Below, one piece after another: positions 22,370-35,340 of a stretch of 64,000 bases of DNA. Every line of letters begins with the position of its first letter. Positions within the stretch are counted from its first letter, which is position 1. The DNA is from Polyodon spathula (taxonomy: Eukaryota > Chordata > Actinopteri > Acipenseriformes > Polyodontidae), in contig NC_054536.1 in NCBI RefSeq assembly GCF_017654505.1, forward strand, positions 27,734,512 through 27,798,511, given 5' to 3'. The notes beneath the pieces are model-generated. The model was not told where the DNA came from and did no database searches. It saw only the letters and a list, made by a program, of their open reading frames with translations. The position numbers and the translations under genes are program-made.

Positions 22370-25300
22370 TTGACCCTCTTTTATCTCCCTATTGAATTTT
22401 TGGGCAATGATGACTCAGGTTGCTTTGTTTATGTCTTGATAAGGATTCATTATGTTAAAATTGCTTTGGTTTCAGTTTATGCTCCTAATGACTACAATGT
22501 CGAGTTCTTGCCCTCAATAGTTAAAACTCTGTTAGAATTTCATGATTACTCTTTTATTGTAGGAGACTTTAATGCAGCTCCTAACCCTGTTCTAGACAGG
22601 TCCTCACAGGAACAGACAGCCACTCGCCTCCTATCTTCTCTAACACTAGACAGCTTTATTTTTTATGTAAACCTAGCTGATCTGTGGCACCTTAAGAAAA
22701 GTAATGTTAAAGACTATAAGTTTTACTCTGTTAGACATAGACCTTATTCTAGAATCGATTATATTTTCATGTCTCCTGCTCTTATTAACTCAATGTTAAG
22801 AATTGATATACTGCCCATTCTAACTTTGAACCACTCCCCAGTCTTTTGTAACTTCACTGCTGTCACTGTTCATTCCCAAGCCAGTAGATAGCGCTTCAAT
22901 GACTCCCTTCTGTCAAATTCTGAGTTTCTTATTCAATTAAATCATAAGCTAGAAGAGTTTCTGCAGTTTAATACTAATAATTGTGATAGTCTTCAGACCT
23001 TATGGGAAGTTACAAAATGTTTTTTGCGAGGAAACTGTATTGCCTTTTCATCAAATTTAAATTCCTATCGGAATAGTTCACATATCTTGAAAATGAGATA
23101 CAGATGCTAGAGAGAGAACAAAAGTTATGATTTTCAGATGAAAGAACAAAGAAACAGAGTGTTCTCAAGGGAGAATTTAAAGCATTGTCTAGGACTAGAG
23201 CTGAATTTATTATGCACCGTACTAAACAGAAATACTACCCTCAAAGTGAAAAACCAAGCCGGTTTTTGGCTCTAAAATTGAAGCACAATGAATCTAGGGC
23301 AGCCATTACTGCAATTAGGACAGGGTTAGGGTCTGTAGTCTCAAAAACATTCTATTCCAACCGTTGCACTTGTGAAACATTAACTGATACATAGGATTGT
23401 AAATCATTTCTTAATAGTTTGAATCTACCTAAAATTACAACAGAAGGCGGTCAACTTTTGGATGCCCCTATTACAGTGAAAGAGTAGAGAGATGCATTGC
23501 AGTCCTTACAAAAGAGAAAAACACCAGGTCTTGATGGCGTTCCCACCAGAGTTCCTATTGGTAATTTGGGACATGGTTGGGCCATTGATTTTAAAATCCA
23601 TTAATCAGTCTGGTACATTCCACAGAGACCAGAAAACAGCATTGATTTGTCTTATTAAAAAAAGGGGAAAGCTCCACTTGATTATTCTAGTTATCATCCC
23701 ATTTCCTTCATTAATAGCAAATTAAAACTGTATGCCAGGGCACTAGTCACTATAATGAAAACTTTTATAGGGATTTTAATCCATTTTGTTTGATGATTTT
23801 AGAAAACTAGCAGGTTATAAAATTAACTTGACTAAATCAACACTGATGCCCTTAAATGAGGCAGCAAGAATTACTAGGTTACCTTCCATTATTCCATTTG
23901 ATAACTCACTGACATACCTGGGCATTCGGATTCATCCCTCTGGTCAGTAGATTGTTAAGGATAGCTTTGGCAATCTCATGCAGAACATTAAAGTTGATTT
24001 GCAAAGATGGGGCAGTTTACATTTTTTTTTTTTACATGGTTGAATAGCAACAGGAAAAATGAATGTTTTACCTTGTTTTAATTTTTTATTCTTTATGCTA
24101 CCCGTGTCTCCTCCTCCAAAATACTTTGAAGAAGCACACTCTAGCATTTAAAAATTTATATGGAGAGGGAAACGCTCTAGAATACGACTGATCACGCTGC
24201 AACATACCAGATCCTCTGGAGGACTAGCTCTCTATAATTTGAAATTCTATTATTGGGCACTCCAGCTCAGGGCAATGAGGACCTGGATGAACCAGGATTC
24301 AAGAGCTCTCTGGTGTTCCATAGAAGCAGCTCTAGTTCAACCTCATAGACTTCAAGACCTTCCTTTTACTGGGATTGGTTGTAAAAATCTCAGTCTTAGA
24401 TTTGGCCCCATTGTAATGAACTCTTTAAGAGTATGGAATAATATTTTAAAAAAATTATGAGTGACCCCTTTCAATTTAATCAATCCTCTCCAATCTGGCA
24501 TAACCACCATTTGTTATCTGGTGGCCAAACCTTCGTTTATGAAAGATATTTTTGATGGAAATAGCATTTGTACGTTCCAGGTCATTAGGGATAAGAACTC
24601 TTTCCCAGGTTCTTCCTTCTTTATGAATCTAAAGCTTAGATCGGCTATGCGTGCCTAAGGTATGCCTTGGAATTCACTTTTACCGTGTCATCCTTTGGCA
24701 GATTGGATCAAACAGTCACAAAGTTCTCAGGGCATAATTTCTCGTAAATATAATGTATTATTGAACCAAACATGCCATTCCTGCCAATTACAAAAATTTG
24801 GGACTGAGAGCTCGGGTGGATGGGACTTACCCCTTTCTAGGAAAGAATATGGTCAAACGTATTTTTAGCATCTAAAAATCCACCCCATCAACTTATACAT
24901 TTCAAACTCAACCACTGAACCTATGCAACACCTTACAGACATTTGAAGATGAAAATTATTCCAAATCCTACTCGTAACATCTGCCAGCTTAACACACCAG
25001 GCTCCTTCCTTCACATATTCTGGGATTGCCCTGGGATTGCAAACTTTTGGAGTCATGTAACCTATGTGCTATCCAATCTGTCAGGGGTTCAGTTTGGACC
25101 AGATCCATATTTATGTTTGTTAAATGATGATTCAATATTTGGTTTTACACTATCTCAATGTAGAATTCTATTAGCAGGTCTAACTTCAGCAAAGAAGTAA
25201 ATTCTACAGCTCTGGAGTACCCCAGACTCGCCTCTGATCCAATACTGGCTCACTGCTTTCTGAGATATTGTGCACCTAGAGCACTCTACAGCCAGATTAA

Positions 25301-25555
25301 ACAAGGCTTGGCCAGCTACAGTAGAGGCATGGAATACAGTCGGGGCAACCATTGCCGACTTTATTCAGGCATGACAGGTTTTATTTTAGTTGTACAGTTA
25401 TTGTCCTTATTGCTTGTATGATGTATATGTGTAAACTTGAGAGCGGTTGCTGTATGCTTTGGATTTTTTTTTTAAGTTATTGCGTGACAAATGTGATCCA
25501 TGTATTTCCTTTTTATTGTGAAAATAATAAAGAAAAAATATTGATCACAAAAACT
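22370..25555 (+). pseudogene. L1/Tx1-like LINE ORF2, 5'-truncated and internally deleted
   Basis: About 22391-22890 is the C-terminal two thirds of an AP endonuclease: VSVYAPND, VGDFNA (about 22559), RIDYIFMSP and LNHSPV, where the usual S-D-H reads L-N-H. About 22900-23490 covers the linker. About 23500-23740 is the RT N-terminus in shifted frames (KTPGLDG, DQKTALICLIKK, YHPIS). Near 23770 the sequence jumps to a post-palm segment (LAGYKINLTKSTLMPL), so the Y-x-D-D region is lost. About 23950-25440 encodes the C-terminal domain (FIWRGKRSRI, GGLALYNLKFYYWA, WNSLLPCHPLADW). It ends with AATAATAAAG near 25525. The arrangement fits the Tx1/L1 lineage. Confidence 0.8.
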
Positions 25556-25644
25556 ATTTAAGCATTTGATGAAAAATGTTTTCATTCTACGTAAACCTAA
25601 ACAGCAAATTAAGTGGTAAATAACAAAGAATACACACTTTGTGT

Positions 25645-25652
25645 TATATATA

Positions 25653-25735
<83 letters not shown>
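25645..25735. repeat. (TA)n microsatellite
   Basis: About 45 TA units with one TT interruption near 25660, 90 bp downstream of the Tx1-like LINE tail. Confidence 0.97.
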
Positions 25736-25736
<1 letters not shown>

Positions 25737-27655
25737 CATAAAATAAGTTTGTTCAATACAGATTTAACCCTTTAAAACCTGTGATTTTATTACAGGACAC
25801 TTGCATTTGAATATTTACATTAACTGAATTTATAGTCTTCCTGAACAAATGCAATTTGAAATGAAGCAATACAATTAATATTAAGGCATACAATAGATGT
25901 TTAGTTTCTGTGCAAAATATAACAGGTGTTAGAGTGCATGTTTGAAAATTCTATAGAATAAAGAATAGAGGTAGCTAGGAAGTTGTTTTGCTCTTAACTT
26001 TTTATGCCTTTATATTAATTTCAATCTGTGAGAAAACTGAATTTACATTATGACTAAGATTTAGAACTAACTAACTATGTTCGGCTATAATGTAAAAAAA
26101 TCAATACATTATCCCCCAAAAATACTATAAAACATAAATGTTGAAGATATTTTAACTACCCCTGTTTGTCTTCAAAATATAGAATGTCCAAATGGGTTCC
26201 ATAATCACAGCAATCCCCACAACATCTTGGGCAAACTGAACATTAGTGAGCATCCTTCGATCTCCTGACCAAGCCATGCCATGAACCATTGGTAGAATGG
26301 TACCAATAGCACCATTTTACATTCCAATAATGCAATATGGTACAGCATGGTGCAACTATTGCAATATTTGTTCCAGTGGGTTTGCTACCTGATCTGAACA
26401 GATGTTACAATGGCATCCACAAGGTCATTTTTTTAAGGCATTTATTATTTTTTACATTAATGTCCAGGGTTTTTTTTTTTTCTCCACCTCCATTTTACAA
26501 CAGTATTTAGTAAAACTGAAATAAATATAATACTGGGCTATATGCGCTTGTCTTGTTTTTCTTACAAAATGAAATAAGTAATTGTAACAAATGATAACAC
26601 TCATCCAGTTATTATTGCTGTAAGGCTTAATGTACTTAGCCCTTGTAGTTTTAAAGAAATCACATTTAAACACAGACTGTGTAAGTGTCAGCTTTTTTGG
26701 TGCATGGTTAATTTCCCATACAGGCAATTGAATCAAGTCATACAGACTTTGCAAAATACTACTTATTTAACTTCATTCATGATCTGTATTTTATTCTGCA
26801 AATAAAAAGTGCATCTGCAGTCAGGCTGTATAAAACACAGTTCGAAGAGGGTTTTAAGTCACCTTTTAGTTTGAAAGTGTTTAAAAAGAAATGATACTAT
26901 CTGTGTTTTGCAATCAGTAACAACTGAGTTAGAGGCACAACTGAATCTCAATGTTATCATTAAATCACTTGCTGTGGGAGGTATGACTGACAGTATCTCT
27001 TAACACTATGTTGAATGCTGCCTCTGCTTCAGAGGAAATACCAACACAACTGTTACTAAAGGCTTGTTGCAAGTGATTATTCTTTTATCCACTTTATAAG
27101 GGCTTTTTTTTTTAATGGAACTTGGTTACCCAGCTACATTTACTGTATAATGAAACCTGACCAGTACCAAAGGGGCTAAACATTGTGGCTGCTTATCTGT
27201 TGCCTCTTTCACTTGCATTGTGGGTAAAAACTGAACATTTATTTAAAAAATAAATAATACTGACAACACCTATATTACACAAACTGAATCACTGTCAGAA
27301 AAGTCTGATTTCACCAGAATCAGACGACAGTATTTCTGCCAACATCTAATTGTCTTGCCATCTTGAAATTCATTCTGTAGAGTGGAAATGTTTACATTAT
27401 TGTGTGCATATCAATTGTTGTGTATAAGCAGTAAACATATACACAGAATATCCCATTACCAAAGCAGTATTTTACAAATAGCAAGAACAATAGAATAAAT
27501 AGTACTAACTATTATAAGCGAACATACAATTGCAATACCATAATAAATGTTTATTCTCAGGATCTTTGGAAGCAATAATATTCCCCACTCTCGATTATTT
27601 TTCCATGGAAACCACTCCTGTTAACTCAAGCATATGCTAAGCTGCTGTGAGCAGG
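25736..27655. other. 1.9-kb stretch without recognised features
   Basis: No supported gene, RNA or repeat family. Small T-runs at 26469-26480 and 27108-27114. Confidence 0.5.
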
Positions 27656-27660
27656 CTGGC

Positions 27661-28230
27661 TGTAGGGGTGACGTCAGGCCAGGAAATAAATGCAAGACAC
27701 ACAGCAGCTGCAAGTGAAATGGTCAAGGTGTTTGCTTGCCCCGGTTTATTGCAAATAAAAAGTTTAAACAGACAAAAGCAATTTGTAAAAGAAAACGGAG
27801 CATTGACCGAAACAGACAGACAGACAAAACGAACAGACACTAACCAACAGGGACGAGCACTAAACAAACAAGTACAGTGCTGGTCCTCCAACAAGACATA
27901 GCAATTGCTTATTATTTCTTTTTTTAAATTTATTTTACTGTCCTCACGCTCTCCATTTCTTCTGCTGTGAACACACAACCCTGAGTGAGTGAAACGTTCA
28001 TCTATATATACTATTGTGCCGCGATTCAATTACTAATTCATTATTCACTTGAATCCCAGCACGTGAACTAATTTGTGCAATCACGTGCTCACATACTATT
28101 ACATATTTTAAATCACTCGTGTAAGACATACCCATTTATATTCCGTGCACCAATACCTATACACCAACATTAACACACCACACGCAACACAACACATAAC
28201 ACACACACATGGGCGGGGCACACTGCCACA
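27661..28230 (-). repeat. Probable solo LTR of an LTR retrotransposon
   Basis: The 570-bp block starts TGTAGGGGTG and ends CACTGCCACA, so on the minus strand it runs TGTGGCAGTG...CACCCCTACA with the TG...CA ends of an LTR. On that strand it has TATATATAGATG near 28005-28015, and an AATAAA (TTGCAATAAACC) near 27745-27755, spaced as promoter and polyadenylation signal. No primer-binding site, coding region or second LTR adjoins it. The 5 bp on each side (CTGGC and GCCAT) do not match, so the edges may be off or the duplication eroded. Confidence 0.55.
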
Positions 28231-28299
28231 GCCATTGGCGGTGAGTTAAATGGGCCCATGGTTCCTGTGCTCCACCTAGCATTCCTCCTGTCATTCAGG

Positions 28300-28725
28300 T
28301 ATGTGGGCCCGTCTCCACCAGTGTTCGAGCTTATATTTTACACACATTTTGATGTGAACAATATTTCTATTCATAGATATCGGCTGAGTGTCAGTTTGGG
28401 GGGTATGCGTAGCTTTTGAGAGCTGTTGCTTGTGACCTCATTTTTAAGATCGATTCCATTCCTTATTATATACATCAATCTAAATACTGCATAATCGATT
28501 AAATAATCTCATTTCTGTAACACGCATAGTTAATAACATTATTTAAGTTTATCAACAAAACCGCACCGAGCGCCTTGCCTTGCTAGTTACAATATTTCTG
28601 CAAGACAGTCGTGCTGTTCATCTCCTGCTGGTGTTAACCAGCATCTAATTTGCTGGTCCCTCCCATCCTACCAGCGAATCAGTTTTGAAAATGCTTTGTA
28701 AGTACGCCCTCTGTGTGTTAGATGT
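28300..28725 (-). repeat. Dispersed repeat family B, copy 2
   Basis: Reverse complement of the three blocks in 9880-10630, without the 340-bp extra segment. The two copies lie about 18 kb apart in opposite orientation. Non-coding. Confidence 0.7.
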
Positions 28726-28915
28726 GTTTTTTTGTTTTTTTAAAAAAGCGCACCGCCTGAATCAAGAGCCTGACGACACAGGCTTGGTTATTCCTGGCAA
28801 ACAGCCTGTAAATAAATTGTGCACATTGAAGAAAACTGATTGTATGTAGTTGGCGATTCTTTGGAGTTTCATAATGAACTGTTATATAATGAATATTTCA
28901 CAATATTCAATGTCA

Positions 28916-28942
28916 ATAAATAAATAAATAAATAAATAAATG
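28916..28942. repeat. (AAAT)n microsatellite
   Basis: About six AAAT/TAAA units, pure. Confidence 0.9.
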
Positions 28943-29017
28943 ATCAGTGATGTTAAACGTAATTTTGGAGTAAAGATCAGCTTGACCTAGCGGGTATGCA
29001 CGTTGTGTAAATCGATT

Positions 29018-29680
29018 TATTTATTTATTTATTATTATTAGGCTTCCCAGCCAAAGGCTGGGAAGCCTATTGTTATTGTTAAAGTTTTTTTTTTTCTTCC
29101 CAAAACTTTAAACTGCTGCTGTTTTGAAGCTGTGTGACTGATCAGGTTCTGACTTGGCAGGTAACAAGCTGGATACATTGGCTTTCTGATGCTAAAAAAA
29201 ATTACTGCTGTGTCCTTGCAATTGGCGTCGTGATGCATTTTTAGATAAAACTTTTTGAAATCTTCTTCTTGGGAACCGTGAAGCGATGGATCTGAAAGTT
29301 GGCATATATCATCAGCATCCAAACCTGCAACAAGTTTGCGAAGCACAAGTTGCTGTGTTAAATTTTAATGTCAAAATGGCTGCCACAAATCTTATCGAAA
29401 CAAGCCCCTTACAACAAACTGCTGCTGTTTGGAAAACGTTTGTCCAACAAACTCCAAACTTGGTAGTTATCGTCCCTGTAACAATGGGATACAAATATGT
29501 GAAAATAGTGATGTTTTATAAAACAAGATGGCCGCTACTTATACGTTTATATTTGAAATTTAAACCTGCGTCAGTTAACAAACGATTTACTTGACTAACT
29601 CCAAACTTCACAAGCATCTTCCTTGATACTGTATCAATACAACTGACTTTTAAAAAAATTTATATAAATATGATATAAAA
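29018..29680. repeat. Dispersed repeat starting with ATT run and a perfect hairpin
   Basis: A (TTTA)/(TTA) run leads into a 14-bp perfect stem with AAA loop (29039-29069), then about 600 bp with paired words such as AACTGCTGCTGTTT and CAAAATGGCTGCC / CAAGATGGCCGC. I recognise the GGCTTCCCAGCC hairpin as recurrent in fish genomes. Several ORFs here lack any domain. Boundaries on the right are not defined. Confidence 0.5.
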
Positions 29681-32373
29681 TCCATCCATCCCTTTTTTAA
29701 ATTATAGAGGGCAAGACTTATTCTTGCTGGACACCACCAAAATGTATATAAACTGGGTGCCTATGGCCACAGCTGCTCATTCACAATCTGATCAGTTCAA
29801 GATTGAATTACTGTAATACATGTCTTTCTACATCCTCTTAGAATGCACACCAGGAAACACCAGTGTGATTACTAGGGAGTTGCATAACAGTTTTTTTGAA
29901 AAACGAGCATGTCACTTTGAGTACTAGCTTGCTAATACCTGTTCATTTAAATAACACCCCTGGACATTGCTTTAAAACACTATAATGCTTTCGGTTTGTG
30001 ATGTATATTTAAAATTGTACTTGTAACCCAAAGGAATGTGCTGATCTGTTCCACTTTATATCCCAACAGTCTCAAAAATCTGCCATTTACCAACTTTATT
30101 TTACATTATTACGTGGAACACTTCATGCATAATTCATACGCACCACAAACTTCACAGATTATAAATTATGCATACAAAATACATATTTCATGAAATAGAC
30201 AATAACATACTTTTTTGTGCTATGCCTCTAGTTTCATATTGCCCTGCCGTAGAAATGTGTAGGGTTTGTATTCCAGCAATACAACTAGTTGAAAGTACCC
30301 TAATACAGGTAGTCTTTTCATGTTTTCATATAAAAGGAAAAACAAAAAATCAAATACCAGTCAACATCTTTTTCCTAAGGGTTCATATCTATTGCTTAGT
30401 CTCAGACTCACACATGCATATGTACAAAGCTTTGAAACACCTGCAATAACACTGTTAATAGTTGTGAGATTTAATGAGTCTGCAAAGTGTTTAAATTACT
30501 CTGAAGGAAGCAGCAATAATTACTGCCTCTCCGTGTAATGCCTTCAGGGAAATCAGGGGTAGAAATCTGCAGTAAAGGCTGTTCTACTAATTGGAAAATA
30601 ATAGAATGCTAAAGTTTCAAACTGCTTCATGCCAAGTATCAGCAATCTGTGTGTGTTTGTGGAGGGTCAGCCTGGCACTGAGATTTGTAAATGGCACCCT
30701 AGCACTGAAGGATGCAATATCATCCTCTTATAATACTGCCTATCTTCTCTTTTCCAACTTAATGAAACCTGTACAGACTGTACAAACCCTTAACACCATG
30801 TTACTTAACTGTGACACCTACCTTCCTTCTAAACTTGAAATAGTATGCACACATTGTACTTCTGGGGCTACTGTTCTGCAATGAAGTTACCAGGACTCTG
30901 AAATTCCCAGATACCTTAACACAATAGAAAGGTAAAGGCAACCTAACCGCATTTATCTAATGTTTAAAGAAAAGTTTTCTCAGCCTGAAAAAAGGTTTGT
31001 TCTTTTCCAGCAGACAACAAACTTGCCAGCAAGATGTTTGAACCTGCTTTCCCCCCAGGATCTCGTTAAAGTCTGGTGAGAAAGTGGAGTGAGTGGTAAC
31101 CAATCTTCTCCCTTCATGCCATTTCAGTATTTATTGATTGTGGCAATTACAGAAAAGAGCCAGTTTCAAAATAAAACTATGCAGGCAAGGCATTATTTTA
31201 CAAATGCTTTCATTCCTTCCTTATTTTTTAAAACGACACAAGCATATGAGCAATACTCAGGCATCCTGGGGAATATCACTTATTACAATGATTAGGATAT
31301 TGTAATGATTAGGGTGTTTTGTGTAGACTATCAGCAGCACACATCAAAATTATCTGAATTTTTTCCTTTTTGTTTAAAGACATAGACTTTAAAGACATAG
31401 TCATACTTGAAATTGCTTTCTGTTCGAGTCAAGCCATCCGACAATATCAATGAATTACATGACATAATGGGTGACACAGCAGGTTAATTCACTAGCCTCT
31501 TGTGCCTTTCATCTCTAGGCCATGTGATTCCAACCTAGGTACCTTAGCTAATTAATCCTGGGATTAGAAGGGTAAAAAAAGCTACACCTTTAGATTCCAA
31601 GAAGAAGAAGAATGGCCATTAATTCTACAAATATACAGAAATTTCCAAAACTGCAAGTACAGTGCCTTCTTTTGCTTGCCTAGTACAAGTCAACATTTAG
31701 GAACTAATATCACTGCCAAACTTTTTTTTTCCCTTGAACTAGAAAAAAAATGAAAGATCATGTTTTTATTTGGTATTGCATTGCACTACAGCAAATCACA
31801 TAGAAAGATGTGAGTTGTATTCAACAACATGTCATTACCTGTTCTTCTGCAGTCATTTTTTGCCATAAAAAGCATGTCAAAGTAACCTCTTTGTTTGTAT
31901 TGTTGAAAGTCAATGAGATTAATGTGAAAGCCTTGCCACACAGGGGAACTACTTCAATTGTACTACATCAACACCCTGACATGGCACGGTCATTGCTTTT
32001 CTCATGAAACATCAGTAGTTTATATAGTATTAAATATGTAAGTACCTGCCAGCCAAAGGCTTACTATTAAGCTTCTGATCGCATATGTGATACAAACTTG
32101 ATTTCATACAAGCACCACAACAGGTGTGTTTATTGGTCAATCCTAGCATGGACAAGACTGGCGCTCTCCCCCACTGCAAATGATTGATGAAATGTCAACT
32201 CTGAGTTAATCATTTTAGTGAAGATGGGCTACCTCACACGTCTGGTCTTGAAACAGTGAGATACAGCTAGTGTACGTTACAGAATGCATGTCAGAGATTC
32301 CATTTGCATGATAAATTTATAATATTGCACATATTTCTCATTTGTTATCCCAAACCTTGCAAACAGAGATATT
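29681..32373. other. 2.7-kb stretch without recognised features
   Basis: No gene or repeat that I can support. ORFs up to 97 codons have no motifs and no splice context. Confidence 0.5.
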
Positions 32374-33464
32374 AGGGCTGATGTAAAGATACGTGCAAAG
32401 TGACTTGCGGCTGCAAAACACAGCTATTGCTGCCAAAAAAAGTGTTTAGCTGGTGTAAAGTGGGACTTTAGCAGTCATTAAAAATGCAGCGTATGTAAAC
32501 AATGCGGCATATGTAAAGAATGGTTTTCACCTTGCACCTGCTATCAAATTTGTACTTTGCCATCATTAATCCATTTAAATGGTATTAAAATGTATTCAAA
32601 GGAAGAAAATAGCATGGCATTGGGCAGGGATCTGGTATACTAAGTGGGCACAGACATTTTGCACCTCCTCTTACAAGGTTTATCTTATTGAGTAAAATTT
32701 GGTTATTAAAACAAATTCTGTATTTCAGTATTTCATTTGCATTTAATCATAAGCTTATCTTAAGGAAACAGTTTTAAAAGTGCACCAAACATTCAAAATT
32801 GTTTTTATAAGCCTGCCAGCCACGTCAGGTCCAATTTATTTTCACACAAGCTACTTATTTTACATGCGTTGTTTAAAAGTAATTTTATTCAGGGTAAAAC
32901 AGGTTTAAAAGGCACTGCATATCAAAAGGACACTCAGCCCTGCCCCACTCCTTGTTCGCTGTATTTATCACATATCTTTTCATAGTAATGCATAGTTATA
33001 ATTCATCTCCTGATCACTAGTTTTATCACCAAACTTCTCAATAATGCTATCCAAGTCATTATTTTATTACTTTAACATCTCAAAAAGCTTGACACTTGTC
33101 CGTGATATTCTTTGAGCTTTGGATCCAGAAGCAGCTATCTTGTTTGTTTGTGCCTGTGTTATGTCTGTGGTGAAGGGACTATGTGTATTGCTCAGATCCG
33201 CCTCCTTTTTTTTCTGCTTCTCTCGGCTTCTGTGGACCTCACTCGTTCGTTGAAAGCTTTTCTTTGCTTTTTCCGGATCTGGGACCTGGGACCTGGGACC
33301 TGTGCTTGATGTCTTTTTAATGATGTCAGACAGGGTCCAACATCGGACTGGAAAGGAAAAATTGGATTGCAAGGGGTTAATATAAATTTTTAGCAATGGA
33401 CTCCCCAAAAATGTAATTTTCACATTGTCCCTAATTATAACATAATGGGACACAATTTTCTACG

Positions 33465-33665
33465 TTAGGGGATAGTGGCTATGGCCTGCGACCCTGGGTG
33501 ATAACACTATTGAGAAACCAAAGCTCAAGTTCACTACAACCATGCACATGTAGCAACGTGACGTGTCATTGAGAGAACTTTTGGCAACCTGAAGAGTAGG
33601 TTTCGCTGCCTGGATCATAGTGGGGGTGCCCTCATGTATGTACCTAAAAAAGTCTGTAAAATTTA
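33465..33665 (+). pseudogene. HARBI1-like transposase C-terminal remnant
   Basis: The plus-strand frame from 33465 reads LGDSGYGLRPWVITLL, matching the G-D-x-G-Y block of Harbinger DDE nucleases. After a frame change, VIERTFGNLKSRFRCL then GGALMYVPKKVCKI (about 33563-33665) matches the block that carries the catalytic glutamate in I-E-R-x-F-G. Upstream parts of the nuclease are not identifiable. The fragment lies inside the inverted ends described for the whole element, which supports the assignment. Confidence 0.75.
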
Positions 33666-33772
33666 ATTTAATTTCATACAGTGCCTACTGCTCTCCGTAC
33701 TCCTAACTCACCTCACCTCTGGGCTGTAGTGCAGCCGCTATTGTGACCCTCCTTATCGTGGTTGCGGTTCAC

Positions 33773-33773
<1 letters not shown>

Positions 33774-33821
<48 letters not shown>

Positions 33822-33822
33822 G
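33774..33822. repeat. (TG)n microsatellite
   Basis: About 24 pure TG units inside the Harbinger element, 100 bp from its right end. Confidence 0.97.
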
Positions 33823-33946
33823 AGTAATTTGCATTGCTCTTAAGCTTACAAAAGCCACAGTGCAAAATACTTGCATGGCTGCTAGGCAATTTGGATTTTG
33901 CAGGCGCAATTGTTTACTCTCAGCCTATCCTTACATCAGCCCCATT

Positions 33947-35340
33947 ATCACATGTTTCAATGTAAATAGATGTTTGCTGCAATCAAAAACCTGAACTAAC
34001 ATCCATTTTGGATTCATGAAGCTATTAAACATACAAAACAAACCAAATTTTAAAGTAAATGTTTTCAACATATTTTCTACCAAATAAATCATAGTAAATA
34101 TAATTTACCCATTTATAGGAAATAGTGTTTATAGCGATACCCCTTTGGCAGTAACACTCTAATGTACTTCCTTCAAAATTTCAAGGAAATAACTGTAACA
34201 GACCACTGTAAAATAAGACATCAGAATACCTTCTTGTCAGGTCCATTAAAAATGTTATACTTTCCTAAACTGACTTCCATTTATACTGATGTGTACTTCT
34301 GTGTGTGTTGGCAATGTGGATGTTGCAGTATTGAACCACTGAAAGAAGATCAGTTAATCTGATGCTTTTACTGAAGGGAAAAGCAGTACTACTGCAGAAT
34401 GATTTTTTTTACCTGTTTCTTTTTTTCATTTCTGTTCTTTACCTTCTGGGCTTACATTCTGAGAAGATAACTTAGTCCATACAGAGTAATTGGCTCACAC
34501 ACACCTTCCGAACTCAGCATTTTAGCCAAGGGTTCTTTGGCAGCTTGCCCAACACTAATGTTACTTAATAGTGCACCTGCTGTTTAATGAACCTCTTATC
34601 TGTAAACAAACCTCTTTACTTTCATTGCTTCATTTTTGGTTGCGTTTTACATCTTTTAACCCTTTTACTATCTATTACCCTAATTAATGAAAAACACTTA
34701 GAAAGCATCTTCAGAGACAATACCACAACTGTGTTCCCATGCAGCCTTCAGCCACATGCATTACTCATGGTCTGGATCACAGCAATACAACATGGAGAGA
34801 GGGGACATCATCATTAATCTTGGTTAGACAGCTGCTGTGATCTAATGACTAGACCTTAACACCTAAAATTGTATCTTTGGCTGAAATCTGTCAGTTTTTC
34901 TTGCTGAGGAATCTTTGGTCTCTAGATAAAATACACTGACTGTCTCTAAACATTATTGTACATAAGTTAAATGAACGTATTGTGATAAGACATGCAACAG
35001 TGGCCCACATCCCAGAAGCTTTCCATACTGGATAACACACTCTTGTTTCCACCCTTGACAATGTGGCTAAAGCTATGTGTTGTAGTTTTGGCAGACACAC
35101 TAACTTTTAGGTCAGCCTGTGTAGGAGTAAAACAGACAAGCAGATAGTTCACAAGCCTATCGTCTATTTAATATACATGATGAGCTTAAATTAAATGTCT
35201 GAGTTGCTCTTTTCTGGTTTCTGGAAACTTTATATGGGGAGGGGCAGTTCAGCAGTTTTTCTGGTCCTTTGTTTGGTATGCTTGAAACTGCATTTTGTCC
35301 ATTATAATTGTACCCCCCCCCCCCTGGACTAAGTACAGTC
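33947..35340. other. Unassigned sequence
   Basis: No supported gene. A C13 run lies at about 35312-35324. Confidence 0.45.

Larger units (their letters stand above)
32374..33943 (+). mobile_element. PIF/Harbinger-like DNA transposon, decayed
   Basis: The left end AGGGCTGATGTAAAGATA (32374-32391) pairs with the right end TATCCTTACATCAGCCCC (33926-33943), with 16 of 18 positions complementary. ATT occurs immediately outside both ends (32371-32373 and 33944-33946), a possible 3-bp target duplication, although the family usually duplicates TTA/TAA. The right third encodes a HARBI1-like nuclease tail. A (TG)n tract lies near the right end. Much of the interior is unrecognisable. Confidence 0.65.

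Noticed and set aside
29286..29594. 102-codon plus ORF overlapping a 102-codon minus ORF in the hairpin repeat
   Set aside because: Both lie inside a dispersed non-coding repeat and show no domain. Mutual overlap suggests chance openness.
33255..33302. GGGACCT tandem triplication
   Set aside because: Only about three units; too short to call a satellite or array.
33067..33453. 128-codon minus-strand ORF inside the Harbinger element
   Set aside because: Low-complexity lysine/serine-rich translation with no MYB or nuclease motif. The plus strand of the adjoining DNA carries the real transposase remnant.
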